In this document: positions 26,500 to 35,350 of the stretch, piece after piece
Numbering within the stretch: the first letter of the stretch is position 1
How the letters are laid out: each line of letters begins with the position of its first letter
DNA from: Desulfovibrio sp. A2
Lineage (GTDB): Bacteria > Desulfobacterota > Desulfovibrionia > Desulfovibrionales > Desulfovibrionaceae
NCBI RefSeq assembly: GCF_000226255.1
Contig: NZ_AGFG01000046.1
Coordinates: forward strand, 1-39,778
Direction of reading: 5' to 3'
Length of the DNA stretch: 39,778 nucleotides
Translations under genes and position numbers: made by a program
The notes under the pieces: model-generated
What the model saw: the letters and a program-made list of their open reading frames with translations, nothing else
Told to the model about the DNA's origin: nothing
Databases searched by the model: none

Positions 26500-26902
26500 G
26501 GCGCACCTCGCGTCGCGGCGGCGTTTCCGCCGCCACCGGCACTGGTATCGTGCCTGCTGCGTTGCGGCAAGAATCCGTCTGCCCTGCCCGTGCGCCCCGC
26601 ACTGCCTTGCCGCGTACCTCTCTCGCGGGCCTCCGGATTTCTCTCCAAGCATGCCCTTGTCGTACACGCGCCGCAATGGCGCGCCTGTAGCCCTGGCTAC
26701 ACACCGGCCTAAACCGTGCCCACACGCGGCACGAGGCAGCGGCGGCGCAACGGCGACCGGCGGGAGCCCGCCGAGCCAAGAACACGGGGGACGGGATGGG
26801 GAAAGGGAGCCCCGGACGTATCAGGGACGCGGGCATGCGGAACGGAGGGCGAGGGAGCAAGGCTGAAAGATGCGAACCGGCCAGCCGCACCGTGGAGTGC
26901 CG
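26500..26902. other. 403-bp gene-free region upstream of the Crp/Fnr gene
   Basis: The minus-strand promoter of the regulator, including the box at 26686-26701, lies here, implying a leader of about 150 bases. The remainder (26710-26902) is purine-rich GC sequence with no feature I can name; it follows the 3' end of the small gene at 26903. Confidence 0.5.
26659..26701 (-). promoter_or_regulatory. GTAG-N6-CTAC box plus -10-like element before the Crp/Fnr gene
   Basis: TGTAG-CCCTGG-CTACA (26686-26701) is a perfect 5-6-5 dyad. On the minus strand TACGAC (26664-26659) begins 29.5 bp from its centre, the same hexamer as at tpl. This suggests autoregulation. Confidence 0.5.
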
Positions 26903-27232
26903 TCAGACCTTGATGTCCAGGATGTTGCCGGACCACGGATCGTCATCGGAATCCGAGGCGTCCGCATCCTCCCCTTCCGCGGCGCGGGCCTTGCGCCGCG
27001 CCAGCAACAGGGCGCGGCGCTGCTGGCGGTTGCGCTCGCGCTCGTCCACCATCGCGGACTTGCCGCTTTCATCGGTCTTCTGCACCTGCGAGCGGTCATG
27101 CCGCAAGGCCTCGGCCGCAGCCTGCTGGGCGGCCGACTGGGCCATTTCCGGGTGGGCCTGCGCCTCGTGAACCACGCGTTCGGCGTGGCCCAACTGGGCG
27201 ATGACGACGGGAAGCGTCGGGTCGACGGACAC
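26903..27232 (-). CDS. Conserved-looking small charged protein at end of flagellar cluster
   Basis: 109 aa from a GTG start at 27232, which has a clean GGAGG seven bases upstream. Reading upstream from there gives only Pro/Arg low-complexity sequence. The protein is soluble and helical, with an Ala/Gln-rich middle (EMAQSAAQQAAAEALRH), a basic ERNRQQRRALLLARRKAR stretch and an acidic tail (DASDSDDD) ending NILDIKV. No domain is recognised. It follows fliL in the same direction, separated by ~400 bases with palindromic repeats, so operon membership is uncertain. Confidence 0.65.
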   Translation of the reverse strand: MSVDPTLPVVIAQLGHAERVVHEAQAHPEMAQSAAQQAAAEALRHDRSQVQKTDESGKSAMVDERERNRQQRRALLLARRKARAAEGEDADASDSDDDPWSGNILDIKV

Positions 27233-27445
27233 GGCGGATCCTCCATCGCCGCATGAAGCCCCGCGCGACGCACCTGCGCAGGGTGGCGGCGGCTGACGGC
27301 GAAACCCGCTGCCGGGGCGGGTCGGCTGTCGGCGGGGGCGGCGGACTGGCGCGTCACCCAAAATCGGGCGGCGCGCAAAGCGCTGCTTCCAAATTAGGAT
27401 TCTCGTTCGCTGGCAAGGAAAACGAGCCTGCCATGAGGGAGCATG

Positions 27446-27485
27446 CCTCAGCCGTTTGGCGAGCTTGCGAGCCTTACGGCTGAGG
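27446..27485. repeat. REP-like palindromic unit (copy A)
   Basis: CCTCAGCCGT (27446-27455) and ACGGCTGAGG (27476-27485) are a perfect 10-bp inverted repeat around a 20-base interior that contains GGCGAGCTTGCGAGCC, itself partly palindromic. Confidence 0.7.
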
Positions 27486-27517
27486 ACCGCAGCGCGCTCT
27501 TCTTGTATTCGACCGAG

Positions 27518-27562
27518 CCTTAGCCGTTAGGCGAGCGCATAGCGCGAGTCTTACGGATAAGG
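27518..27562. repeat. REP-like palindromic unit (copy B)
   Basis: CCTTAGCCGT (27518-27527) and ACGGATAAGG (27553-27562) match in 9 of 10 pairs around a 25-base interior (GGCGAGCGCATAGCGCGAG). It is a diverged copy of the unit at 27446, with left arms 72 bases apart. The GCGAAGTTTGAC box that also accompanies the unit near 10804 follows 18 bases later. Confidence 0.7.
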
Positions 27563-27628
27563 ACAGCAACGCCATGGCAGGCGAAGTTTGACGCCGCCAG
27601 CGGGCGAAAAGACAATTTGGAATAGGCC

Positions 27629-28399
27629 CTACTTGACCAGGTAGTTCTCTATCAGCAAATCCTCCAGCTTACCGATGCTGAGGTATTCGTTCATGATGGC
27701 CAGGATGTCCTTCTTCAGCGTTTCCGCGTTGGCCGCATCGGTGAGGTAGGTCAGCGACTTGTTCTTCAGATAGTAGTACACGGCGTCGCGGATGACCACC
27801 TTCTTGGCCTGCGCCTCGAATACCAGCTTCTGGTTTTCGGTGGGCGCCGAGAATTTGACGACCAAGAACCGGATGTTGCCCTTGGCGTCCTTCTGCTCCA
27901 CCCAGAACGGCTCCCAGCTCAGCACGGTCTGGACGGGCTTGGCCGGTTCCGGCGGCGGGGCGGCCTGCTGGGGCACCACGACCTTCTGCACCTCGGCGGA
28001 CGGCGGGGCCTCCTTCTTGCGCGTCAGAAACCAGGTGACGCCGCCGCCCACCAGCAGCAGCACCAGCGCGCCCGCGACAATGAGCAGCAGCTTCCTGTTG
28101 CCGAGCAGCCCGGAGAGATCGAATTTCTTCTTTTTGGGGGCGTCGCCCCCGGGCGACAGAGAAAGGGACTGGGCGGAGGGAGGTGGAGGGGGCGGGGCCC
28201 TTTCCTCTTCCGGCATCAGGAAGGGGGCGTCCTCCAGGTCCAGTTCCACCTTGTCTTCCACCGGGGGCCCCAGCGCATCGGCGTCGAGCTGCCCGGCGTC
28301 AAGCTCCGCCTTGCCCGCCTCGTCGGGCGCAAGAACGCCCCCCCCGAGCGGGTCGGGGGCATCGGGGGCTGCGGCGGTGACGAAGGGCATGAGGAGCAT
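27629..28399 (-). CDS. fliL: FliL-family flagellar basal body protein
   Basis: 256 aa. A long acidic, Pro-rich cytoplasmic N-terminus (about 1-100, with a PPPPPPS stretch and a KKKKFD patch) precedes one membrane helix (about 103-125). A C-terminal periplasmic FliL domain (about 160-256) follows, with LKNKSLTYL and the ending LIENYLVK. FliL surrounds the stator and supports motor torque. At about 100 residues the N-terminal part is longer than in enteric FliL. ATG 28399 is taken (AGGGA seven bases upstream); the ATG at 28390 is an alternative. It lies after cheY in the flagellar series. Confidence 0.88.
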   Translation of the reverse strand: MLLMPFVTAAAPDAPDPLGGGVLAPDEAGKAELDAGQLDADALGPPVEDKVELDLEDAPFLMPEEERAPPPPPPSAQSLSLSPGGDAPKKKKFDLSGLLGNRKLLLIVAGALVLLLVGGGVTWFLTRKKEAPPSAEVQKVVVPQQAAPPPEPAKPVQTVLSWEPFWVEQKDAKGNIRFLVVKFSAPTENQKLVFEAQAKKVVIRDAVYYYLKNKSLTYLTDAANAETLKKDILAIMNEYLSIGKLEDLLIENYLVK

Positions 28400-28699
28400 G
28401 GTCTGGTCCCTGGGCGCGCGGCCCGCGCATGGACGACGGACCTTGGACGCCGGGGTCTGGGGGCGGCCGGATATCGGATGCCCGGGCGTCAGGCCGAAGA
28501 ACGCCGGCGCATGGCGAACGGCATGGCCTTGCCGACGGAAGCCGGTACGCCCGAACGGACAGAACCGCCCGAACCAACAGGACCGGCCGAACGGGCCAGC
28601 CCGGCGGAGAAACGGCGGCGCGCGTTCCACGCCCGTGCGGCACGGCAAACGGGCGCAAGCCCGCCGGATGGCGGCCCCGCGCCCGGAAGGAACGACGGC
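28400..28699. other. 300-bp spacer between cheY and fliL
   Basis: I see no gene. The region 28545-28610 is a run of degenerate CCGAAC/GGACCG-type repeats of about 15-18 bp. It should contain the promoter or the leader of fliL, but no clear sigma-28 or sigma-70 match was found. Confidence 0.45.
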
Positions 28700-29080
28700 C
28701 TACGGGAAGATCTTGTCGATCTTCTGCTTCATGGTCTCGGCGGTGAAGGGCTTGACGATGTAGTTGGAAACCCTGGCCTGCACCGCCTCGATGACGTTCT
28801 CCTGCTGGGCTTCGGCCGTCACCATCAGAAACGGCATGTCGGCGAATTCCTCGCTGGCGCGCACCTTGCGCAGCAGTTCGATGCCGGTCATCTTGGGCAT
28901 GTTCCAGTCGGAGATGACGAAATCGATGCGGTCCTTGTTCAGGACCTCCCACGCGGTGGTGCCGTCGTCGGCCTCGACCACGTTGGTGAACCCCAGCTGG
29001 CGCAGGATGTTCTTGATGATGCGACGCATGGTGGAGAAGTCGTCCACCACGAGGACACGCATATTGGTGTCGTAGGGCAT
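28700..29080 (-). CDS. cheY: CheY-like chemotaxis response regulator
   Basis: 126 aa, one receiver domain and nothing else. Asp13/Asp14 acidic pair, phospho-acceptor Asp58 (ISDWNMPKMTG), Thr88 (MVTAEA) and Lys110 (IVKPF) are in the CheY places; DWNMPKMTG is typical of chemotaxis CheY. Phosphorylated by CheA, it binds the flagellar switch. AGGAG lies nine bases before ATG 29080. It sits 31 bases after fliA in the flagellar operon. Confidence 0.95.
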   Translation of the reverse strand: MPYDTNMRVLVVDDFSTMRRIIKNILRQLGFTNVVEADDGTTAWEVLNKDRIDFVISDWNMPKMTGIELLRKVRASEEFADMPFLMVTAEAQQENVIEAVQARVSNYIVKPFTAETMKQKIDKIFP

Positions 29081-29111
29081 TGTGCGTACTCCTGGCGAAC
29101 GGACGCCGCAC

Positions 29112-29909
29112 TCAGACGGTGCCATGTTCTCCGTAGTGGTTTCTGAATTCCTTGCGCAGCCTGTTGAGCGCCTGGGAGTGCAGTTGCGAGACGCGCCCCT
29201 CGGTGATGCCCATGACCTCGGCTGTTTCGCGCATATTCAGTTCGTCGCTATAATATAACGACAATACCAGCTTCTCCCGGGGTGTCAATTCGTCGATCAG
29301 CGCCGCCACCCGCTCTATGAGTTCCTGCGTCGCCGTGGTCTGGAACGGTTCGCCCTCTCCCTGCACGGATGCATCGGGTGCCAGCGAGTCCTGTATGGCG
29401 TCAAGCGAGAGGCACAACTGGTTCTGCAACGCCTCAAGGCCAAGCCGTACATCTTTCTGGTCCAGTCCCGTGGCGTCCTGCAATTCCGCTTCGGTGGGGT
29501 GGCGTCCCTTTTCGTGCTCGATGCGCTGGATGGCCTCGTCCAGCTGCCGCACCCGTTGCCGCAGGCTGCGCGGAAACCAGTCCAGCCGCCGCAACTCGTC
29601 CAGCATGGCCCCCCGGATGCGGCTTTCGGCGTAGGTCTCGAAGCGGATGCCGAGCTGCGGCCGGAACTTGCCCAGCGCCTCCATGAGGCCCAGGGTGCCC
29701 GCGCTGATCAGTTCGTTCAGCTCCACGTTGCGGGGCAGCTTGGCCTTCAGGCGCAAGGCCAGAAACCGCACCTTGGGCGCGTAGTGCCGGACTATCCGTT
29801 CCTGGTCGGCGCGCCGGAAGTCGCCCCAGGCGACGGCCCCGGACTCCAGCGCCTCCCACGGGTTAGTGCCGGAAGAGGAGCTTTTTCCAGAAGAACTTGA
29901 TGTTTCCAT
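29112..29909 (-). CDS. fliA: RNA polymerase sigma-28 factor for flagellar genes
   Basis: 265 aa, the normal FliA/WhiG size. Region 2 (ELISAGTLGLMEALGKF...FETYAESRIRGAMLDELRRLDWFPRSLR) and region 4 (LTPREKLVLSLYYSDELNMRETAEVMGITEGRVSQLHSQALNRLR) are complete. It directs transcription of late flagellar and chemotaxis genes. The start at 29909 makes the first 47 bases overlap the end of flhG; the N-terminal ~20 residues are Ser/Gly-rich. The Shine-Dalgarno is weak (GGCGAG), suggesting translational coupling. Confidence 0.95.
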   Translation of the reverse strand: METSSSSGKSSSSGTNPWEALESGAVAWGDFRRADQERIVRHYAPKVRFLALRLKAKLPRNVELNELISAGTLGLMEALGKFRPQLGIRFETYAESRIRGAMLDELRRLDWFPRSLRQRVRQLDEAIQRIEHEKGRHPTEAELQDATGLDQKDVRLGLEALQNQLCLSLDAIQDSLAPDASVQGEGEPFQTTATQELIERVAALIDELTPREKLVLSLYYSDELNMRETAEVMGITEGRVSQLHSQALNRLRKEFRNHYGEHGTV

Positions 29910-30678
29910 CCAGGCTCGCCGCCACGTCCCACGTTTGTACCGTTCGGGCCACCTCGCGCACCGCCGCGCAGGCCGGACTGTCCGGCGCCATGACGCAGAA
30001 GGGTCGCTGGTTCACCACCGCCTTGCGCACCGCCGGGTCGCGCGGGACGAAGCCCGCGAGGTCCAGCGACACGCCGGAAAGAAAATGGTCGCAGGCCTTG
30101 TACAGCCGGGTGAACATGTCGCGCGCGGTCTGCGCGTCGGGCACCATGTTCACCAGCACCTTGAAATGCTCCACCCCGTGGTTGAGCTTCATCACCTTGA
30201 TCAGGGCGTAGGCGTCGGTGAGGGACGTGGGCTCGGGGGTGAGCACCACCAGCCGCTCCTGCGCCGCCAGGTTGAAGTACAGCACGTTGTCGTTGATGCC
30301 CGCGCCGGTGTCCACGATCAGGTAGTCCACCGCGCCTTCCAGGGCGTCCATGGCCTCCAGCAGTTCCAGCTTCTGGCCGGTGGAGAGCGAAAGCATCTCG
30401 CTCATGCCCGACGACGCGGGCAGGATGCGGAAGCCGTAGGGCGTATCGCACAGGATTTCGGAAAGATTCACGCCTTCGTGGAACAGGTGGAACAGGTTCA
30501 GCCTGGGGGTCAGCCCCAGCACCACGTCCACGTTGGCAAGGCCCAGGTCCGCGTCCAGCAGGACCACGCGCTTGCCCTCCTGCGCGAGGCAGCAGGCCAG
30601 GTTGGCGGCGATGTTGGTCTTGCCGACGCCACCCTTGCCGGAGGTGACGGAGAATACCAGGGGAAGATCGGGGCTCAT
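29863..30678 (-). CDS. flhG: MinD-like ATPase regulating flagellar number
   Basis: 271 aa, a ParA/MinD-type P-loop ATPase with deviant Walker A (SGKGGVGKTNIAANLA) near the N-terminus, DADLGLANVDVVLGL and VDTGAGI. FlhG/FleN limits flagellar number by acting on FlhF and partner factors. Its gene follows flhF by about 104 bases and overlaps fliA. ATG 30678 is the start; a GGAG is some ten bases upstream. The C-terminal end lacks an obvious amphipathic membrane helix but ends in a basic, aromatic FFWKKLLFRH that could serve. Confidence 0.92.
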   Translation of the reverse strand: MSPDLPLVFSVTSGKGGVGKTNIAANLACCLAQEGKRVVLLDADLGLANVDVVLGLTPRLNLFHLFHEGVNLSEILCDTPYGFRILPASSGMSEMLSLSTGQKLELLEAMDALEGAVDYLIVDTGAGINDNVLYFNLAAQERLVVLTPEPTSLTDAYALIKVMKLNHGVEHFKVLVNMVPDAQTARDMFTRLYKACDHFLSGVSLDLAGFVPRDPAVRKAVVNQRPFCVMAPDSPACAAVREVARTVQTWDVAASLDGNIKFFWKKLLFRH

Positions 30679-30782
30679 GCGATGCAAGCTCCAGTGGGTG
30701 CGTGCGGTGCCGGGCGCGCCTTGTTTCCGCGCCCGTGGATGCCGTGTGCCGTCGGGGCTGCCGTCGGCCTCGGGGCCGTGGT

Positions 30783-32048
30783 TCAGGGCCTTGCGCCGAC
30801 GGCGGGCCGGGCGTCGGTTCGGATACCGTCCCGCCGGATACCGTCTGGCCGGATATCGCCTGACCGGATACCTTCCGGCCTTGCGCCGCCAGCCCCCAGC
30901 GGGGACGGCGTCACGGGCCGGGGTTCGGCCTGCTGGCGCGGGGCGTTTTCCACCGGGGCCTCGCCGGGCAACTGCCGTTTGAACAGCAGACGCCACAACG
31001 CCGCATCGCTTGCGGCAACCAGCGAATTGCGCATGCCGGGTCCGTAGGAAAAGGCCGACACGGGCAGGCCGCAAGCCGCCGCCACGTTCACCAATGCCCC
31101 GAAGGTACAGGCTTCGTCCAGCTTCGTCCAGACAAGGCTGCCCGCCCCCTCGAAGGCATAACGCGCCAGCAGCGCGGACATCTGGGCCGGGCCGTGATGC
31201 GGCGGCAGCACCAGGTGCACCGCCACGCCGGTTCCCGCCCCCGCTCCCGAAAGTCCCAGGATGGCCAGTTGGCGGGCCAGGCTGCCGTCGCGCGCAACGC
31301 CGGGCAGGTCCACCATGATGCGGGCGGCGTCGGGGTTTTCGCGCAGGATGGCCGCAAATTCGGCGGCGGTGGAGGCCTCGCGGTACACGAGGCCGGAAAG
31401 TTCCGCGTAGTGCTTCAGCAAAAGCCGCCCGTGGCCGCGCCCGCAATCGGCGTTGACCAGCACGATCTTCAGGTCCGCCCTCTCGCGGCGCAGGGCCAGC
31501 GCCATGCGCAGCATGGCCGTGGTCTTGCCCGCGCCGAACGGCCCGGCGAACACCTGGGCCCGCTGCGGCCACGCCGCAAGGCTCCACCCCCGCACGGGCA
31601 CGATGTCGGCCAGGGCTTCCAGCACCGAGGCGTCGGGGCTGGCCGCCAGCCTGCGGTGCAGGGTCATGGCCACGCCGTCGTCCACGCCTTCGCGCGTCAG
31701 GTATTCCAGGGCCACGCGCTGGCGGGGGGTCAGTTCTTCCATGCGCAGGGCGGGCTTCATGAGCGCGAACAGGTGTTCCTTCATCTGCCCCCATTCGCGG
31801 TGCCATTCCTCCCAGCCGGGGGGGACGGAACCGCCCGGACCTACGGAAGGACCTGCGGCAGGGCCCATGGCGGACCGGGCCGTGCCCGGCGCGGCCGCGT
31901 GCTCGACGCCCACGGACATCTCGTGCCACGCGCGTTCCCCCTCGCGGCATTCGCGCGAGGAAAGGATCACCGCGTCGGGGCCGAGTTCGGCCTTTACCCT
32001 GGCCAGCACCGCCGTCGCGTTCCGGCCTGTGTACGTCTTGATCTGCAT
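30783..32048 (-). CDS. flhF: FlhF, SRP-type GTPase for flagellar placement, with altered G motifs
   Basis: 421 aa. It starts MQIKTYTGRNATAVLARVKAELGPDAVILSSRE, the standard FlhF opening, then a variable basic/Pro linker and an NG GTPase domain (about 150-370). The P-loop GPFGAGKTTAML and the TKLDE motif are intact. The DTFR-type G2 element reads NADCGRG and the DTAGR G3 element reads DLPGVAR, so GTP turnover may differ from that of classical FlhF. The C-terminus is a Pro/Arg-rich tail with four pentad repeats (EGIRS, GDIRP, DGIRR, DGIRT). Its start codon overlaps the flhA stop (TAATG), which suggests coupled translation. Confidence 0.9.
   Translation of the reverse strand: MQIKTYTGRNATAVLARVKAELGPDAVILSSRECREGERAWHEMSVGVEHAAAPGTARSAMGPAAGPSVGPGGSVPPGWEEWHREWGQMKEHLFALMKPALRMEELTPRQRVALEYLTREGVDDGVAMTLHRRLAASPDASVLEALADIVPVRGWSLAAWPQRAQVFAGPFGAGKTTAMLRMALALRRERADLKIVLVNADCGRGHGRLLLKHYAELSGLVYREASTAAEFAAILRENPDAARIMVDLPGVARDGSLARQLAILGLSGAGAGTGVAVHLVLPPHHGPAQMSALLARYAFEGAGSLVWTKLDEACTFGALVNVAAACGLPVSAFSYGPGMRNSLVAASDAALWRLLFKRQLPGEAPVENAPRQQAEPRPVTPSPLGAGGARPEGIRSGDIRPDGIRRDGIRTDARPAVGARP
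30820..30879. repeat. Four 15-bp tandem repeats inside flhF
   Basis: Four units (CGGATACCGTCCCGC, CGGATACCGTCTGGC, CGGATATCGCCTGAC, CGGATACCTTCCGGC) start at 30820, 30835, 30850 and 30865. In frame they encode a pentad repeat in the FlhF tail, so copy-number change would keep the frame. Confidence 0.85.
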
Positions 32049-34162
32049 TACTCGAACACCACGCTACCTACGGACTGAAGCCGGATGTCGGAAGGTATCT
32101 CGGCCTGTGAAATCACGGGGACGTTGGGGAGAAAGCGCATGAGCAGTTGGGCGAGGTGCGGCCTTGCCACGGGCGAGGCCAGGATGACGGGCTGGCCGTC
32201 GGTGTTAACGGCGCGCTCCACCGCGTTGTTCACGCGCTGGATGAGCCGCTGCGCCAGGGCCGGGTTGAGCGCCAGGTAGTTGCCGCCGTCGGTCTGGCGG
32301 ATGGCTTCCTGCACGGTCTTTTCCACGGCCTGGTCCAGGGTGACGATGGGCAGGCCGCCTTCGCTGTCCATGTACGGCTTGACGATGGACCGGGCCAGCC
32401 GTTCGCGCACGTACTCGGTCAGGGTGTCGGCGTTCTTCACCGCCGGGCCGTAGTCGGCCAGGGTTTCCGCGATGGTCAGCAGATCGCGAATGGAAACGTT
32501 CTCGCGCACCAGGTTCTGGAGCACCTTCTGCACCGTGCCCAGGGGCAGGATGCCGGGCACCAGCTCCTCCACGGCCTTGGGCGCGTGCTTGGCCAGGTTG
32601 TCCAGCAGGCCCTGCACCTCCTGGCGGCCCAGGAAGTCGCCCAGGTGGCGCTTGAACACCTCGGTGAGGTGGGTGGCGATGACCGTGGAGGGATCGACCA
32701 CGGTGTAACCCGCCAGCATGGCTTCTTCCTTCTGCGATTCGGGTATCCACAGCGCGGGCAGGTTGAAGGCGGGCTCGCGCGTCTCGATGCCCCGGATGCG
32801 GTGCTTGGCGTTGCCAGGGTCCATGGCCAGGAAATGGTCCACCAGGATCTCGGCCGAGGCCACCTGGTTGCCCTTCACCAGCACGCAGTACTGGCCGGGC
32901 TTCAGCTGCAGGTTGTCGCGCAGGTGCAGCGAGGGCACCACCACGCCCATGTCCAGGGCGAACTGGCGACGGATGGAACGGATGCGCGAGAGCAGGTTGC
33001 CGTTCTGGTCCTCGTCCACCAGGGGGATGAGGCCGTAGCCTACTTCCAGCTCCAGGGTGTCCAGGGGCAGCAGGGTCTGCACTTCTTCCGGCGTATCCAA
33101 CGAATCGCCCTTCTTCTTGCCTTTCGCGCCCTTGCCGCCCTTGGCCGCGGCTTCGGCCTCGGCCTCCTGCTTGTCGCCCACCAGGCGCGACACGCCATAC
33201 AGCCCCGCGCCAAAGGTGAGGAACGGCAGCGTGGGCAGGCCGGGCACCAGGGCGAACAGCACCAGCACGCCGGACACCAGCTTGAGCGCCCGCGAGTTGT
33301 ACGACAGCTGGCCCACGAATTCCTCGCCCATCTTCGCTTCCGCCGCCGCGCGCGACACGATGAGGCCCGCCGCCGTGGAAACGATGATGGAGGGAATGGT
33401 GGCCACCAGGCCGTCGCCGATGGACAACAGGGTGTAGGTGGTCAGCGCGTCGCGCCACTCCATGTCCTTCTGGAACACGCCGAGCAGGATGCCGCCGATG
33501 ACGTTGATCATCGTGATGAACATGCCCGCGTTCACGTCCCCCTGCACGAACTTGCCCGCGCCGTCCATGGCGCCGTAGAAGTCGGCTTCCTTGCGGATGT
33601 TGTTGCGGCGGGTGGTGGCTTCCTCTTCGTCGATGAGCCCGGCGTTCAGGTCGGCCTCGATGGCCATCTGCTTGCCGGGCATGGCGTCCAGGGTGAAGCG
33701 CGCGGCCACTTCGGCGATGCGCGTGGTGCCCGCGGTGATGACGATCTTGTTCAGGATGAACAGGATCATGAAGATGACCGCGCCGATGACGTAGTTGCCG
33801 CCCACCACGAATTCGCCGAAGGCCTGGATGACCTTGCCCGCCGCGTCGGTGCCTTCGTCGCCGTGCAGCAGGATGAGCCGGGTGGAGGCCACGTTGAGAG
33901 CGAGGCGCAGCAGGGTGGTGACCAGCAGCAGGGAAGGAAAGATGGAGAATTCCAGCGGCGAGAGCATGAACATGGAGGTGACCAGGATCACCAGCGACAG
34001 CGAGATGCTGAGCGAAAGCAGCATGTCCAGAAAGAACGTGGGCAGCGGCACCAGCATGACGAACAGGATGGTGACGACGCCGCCCGCCAGCAACAGGTCG
34101 CCCTGCTTGGCGAAGCGCTGGTAGTCGATCTTGGGTGCGTAGCCTGGTTTGACGGCAGCCAT
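32048..34162 (-). CDS. flhA: Flagellar type III export protein FlhA
   Basis: 704 aa, the usual size. Eight N-terminal membrane segments (about 25-320) include VVGGNYVIGAVIFMILFILNKIVITAGTTRIAEVAARFTLDAMPGKQMAIEADLNAG (family signature). A charged Ala/Gly/Lys linker (about 330-350, KGGKGAKGKKKG) leads to a cytoplasmic domain reaching the C-terminus that docks export chaperone complexes. Its stop overlaps flhF by one base. ATG 34162 has AGGTG about ten bases upstream. Confidence 0.97.
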   Translation of the reverse strand: MAAVKPGYAPKIDYQRFAKQGDLLLAGGVVTILFVMLVPLPTFFLDMLLSLSISLSLVILVTSMFMLSPLEFSIFPSLLLVTTLLRLALNVASTRLILLHGDEGTDAAGKVIQAFGEFVVGGNYVIGAVIFMILFILNKIVITAGTTRIAEVAARFTLDAMPGKQMAIEADLNAGLIDEEEATTRRNNIRKEADFYGAMDGAGKFVQGDVNAGMFITMINVIGGILLGVFQKDMEWRDALTTYTLLSIGDGLVATIPSIIVSTAAGLIVSRAAAEAKMGEEFVGQLSYNSRALKLVSGVLVLFALVPGLPTLPFLTFGAGLYGVSRLVGDKQEAEAEAAAKGGKGAKGKKKGDSLDTPEEVQTLLPLDTLELEVGYGLIPLVDEDQNGNLLSRIRSIRRQFALDMGVVVPSLHLRDNLQLKPGQYCVLVKGNQVASAEILVDHFLAMDPGNAKHRIRGIETREPAFNLPALWIPESQKEEAMLAGYTVVDPSTVIATHLTEVFKRHLGDFLGRQEVQGLLDNLAKHAPKAVEELVPGILPLGTVQKVLQNLVRENVSIRDLLTIAETLADYGPAVKNADTLTEYVRERLARSIVKPYMDSEGGLPIVTLDQAVEKTVQEAIRQTDGGNYLALNPALAQRLIQRVNNAVERAVNTDGQPVILASPVARPHLAQLLMRFLPNVPVISQAEIPSDIRLQSVGSVVFE

Positions 34163-34218
34163 GTTCTTGACACCTGTCGGGGTTGTCGTGGTCTCGCTTC
34201 AGGTTCGCCGACGGGGCC

Positions 34219-35289
34219 CTACGATGCCCGCCCCGCCTTGAATTTCCACAGGCCTGCCAACACGGTGGCCACGGCCTGGAACAGTTCGGCGGGAATCATG
34301 TCGCCGACTTCCACCGCTTTATACAAAGCCTGTGCCAGCGGCTTGTTCTCTCGAATGGGCACGCCGTGTTCGCGGGCCACTTCCTTGATCTTCTGGGCAA
34401 GGTTGTCCGCGCCCTTGGCCAGCACGATGGGCGCGGGGGCCTCGGTGGCGTCGTAGCGCAGGGCGATGGCGAAGTGGGTGGGGTTGGTGATGACCACGTC
34501 GGCCTTGGGCACGTCCTGCAACATGCGCTTGGCCATCATCTGCATCATCTTGCGACGCTGCTGCGAACGGACCACGGGGTCGCCCTCGGCCTGCTTGCGC
34601 TCGTCCTTGGTTTCGTCCTTGGTCATCTTCAGATTTTCCTCATAGCTCCAGCGGGTGTACCAGAAGTCCGCGATGGCTATGATGAACATGGGGACGAGGG
34701 CGTAGCGCACCATGTCCCATCCCGTTTGCAGCATGTACGCGCTCACACCCTGGGCGTCGGAATAGTACAGCGGCAGAAAGTTGTGCATCTCGCGCCGGAT
34801 GATGAGGTACGGCGCGACACCGATGAACAGGGCCTGCAACAGGCTCTTGCCGAGCCGGATGAACGTCTCGGGCGAGGCGAACATGCGCTTCATGGCGGCC
34901 AGGATGTTGAAGCGCGACCAGTTGAACTTGAAGACCTCGGTGGTCCACAGCTTGCCCACCTGAAGGCGCAGCACCAGCCACGCCGTGAACCCGATGAACA
35001 GCATGATGGGCAGCAACATGGCCGCCAGTTCCCCGGCGATCCACATGAGCAGGTCGATGACGTTCTGCTGGTTGGGGTTGAACCCGAAGGCGTTGCCCAG
35101 GAAATGCCGGAAGATGGTCTGCATGTCCTTGGCCAGGAAGTCGATGTAGAACAAAAGCCCCACCGAGCCCGCCAGAATGGTCAGGGCCTTGGTGAGTTCT
35201 TGCGATTTCGGGACGTTGCCCTTTGATCGCGCTTTCTTTCGCCGTTTCGGCGTCGCTCGTTCTGTTCTGCTCGGATCGCTCTGCGCCAT
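34219..35289 (-). CDS. flhB: Flagellar type III export protein FlhB
   Basis: 356 aa. A basic N-terminus (RTERATPKRRKKARSKGNVPKSQEL) is followed by four membrane segments and a cytoplasmic domain with the self-cleaving NPTH motif at 269-272 (ITNPTHFAIALRYD). FlhB switches substrate from hook to filament proteins. Length and all key parts are normal. GGAG precedes ATG 35289. It lies between fliR and flhA. Confidence 0.97.
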   Translation of the reverse strand: MAQSDPSRTERATPKRRKKARSKGNVPKSQELTKALTILAGSVGLLFYIDFLAKDMQTIFRHFLGNAFGFNPNQQNVIDLLMWIAGELAAMLLPIMLFIGFTAWLVLRLQVGKLWTTEVFKFNWSRFNILAAMKRMFASPETFIRLGKSLLQALFIGVAPYLIIRREMHNFLPLYYSDAQGVSAYMLQTGWDMVRYALVPMFIIAIADFWYTRWSYEENLKMTKDETKDERKQAEGDPVVRSQQRRKMMQMMAKRMLQDVPKADVVITNPTHFAIALRYDATEAPAPIVLAKGADNLAQKIKEVAREHGVPIRENKPLAQALYKAVEVGDMIPAELFQAVATVLAGLWKFKAGRAS

Positions 35290-35350
35290 GGCGCCACTCC
35301 GTCAGGGTTCCATCCGCGCCCCCCTCGCGGGGAAAAGGCGCGGAAGGTGG

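Larger units (their letters stand above)
27233..27628. other. 396-bp gene-free stretch carrying REP-like repeats
   Basis: This lies between the small gene and fliL, both on the minus strand. The fliL-proximal half carries two REP-like palindromes and a GCGAAGTTTGAC box (27581-27592). The other half shows nothing I can assign beyond a probable promoter for the small gene. Confidence 0.5.

Noticed and set aside
30820..30879. CRISPR array
   Set aside because: The repeats are directly abutting 15-mers with no unique spacers and lie within the flhF reading frame.
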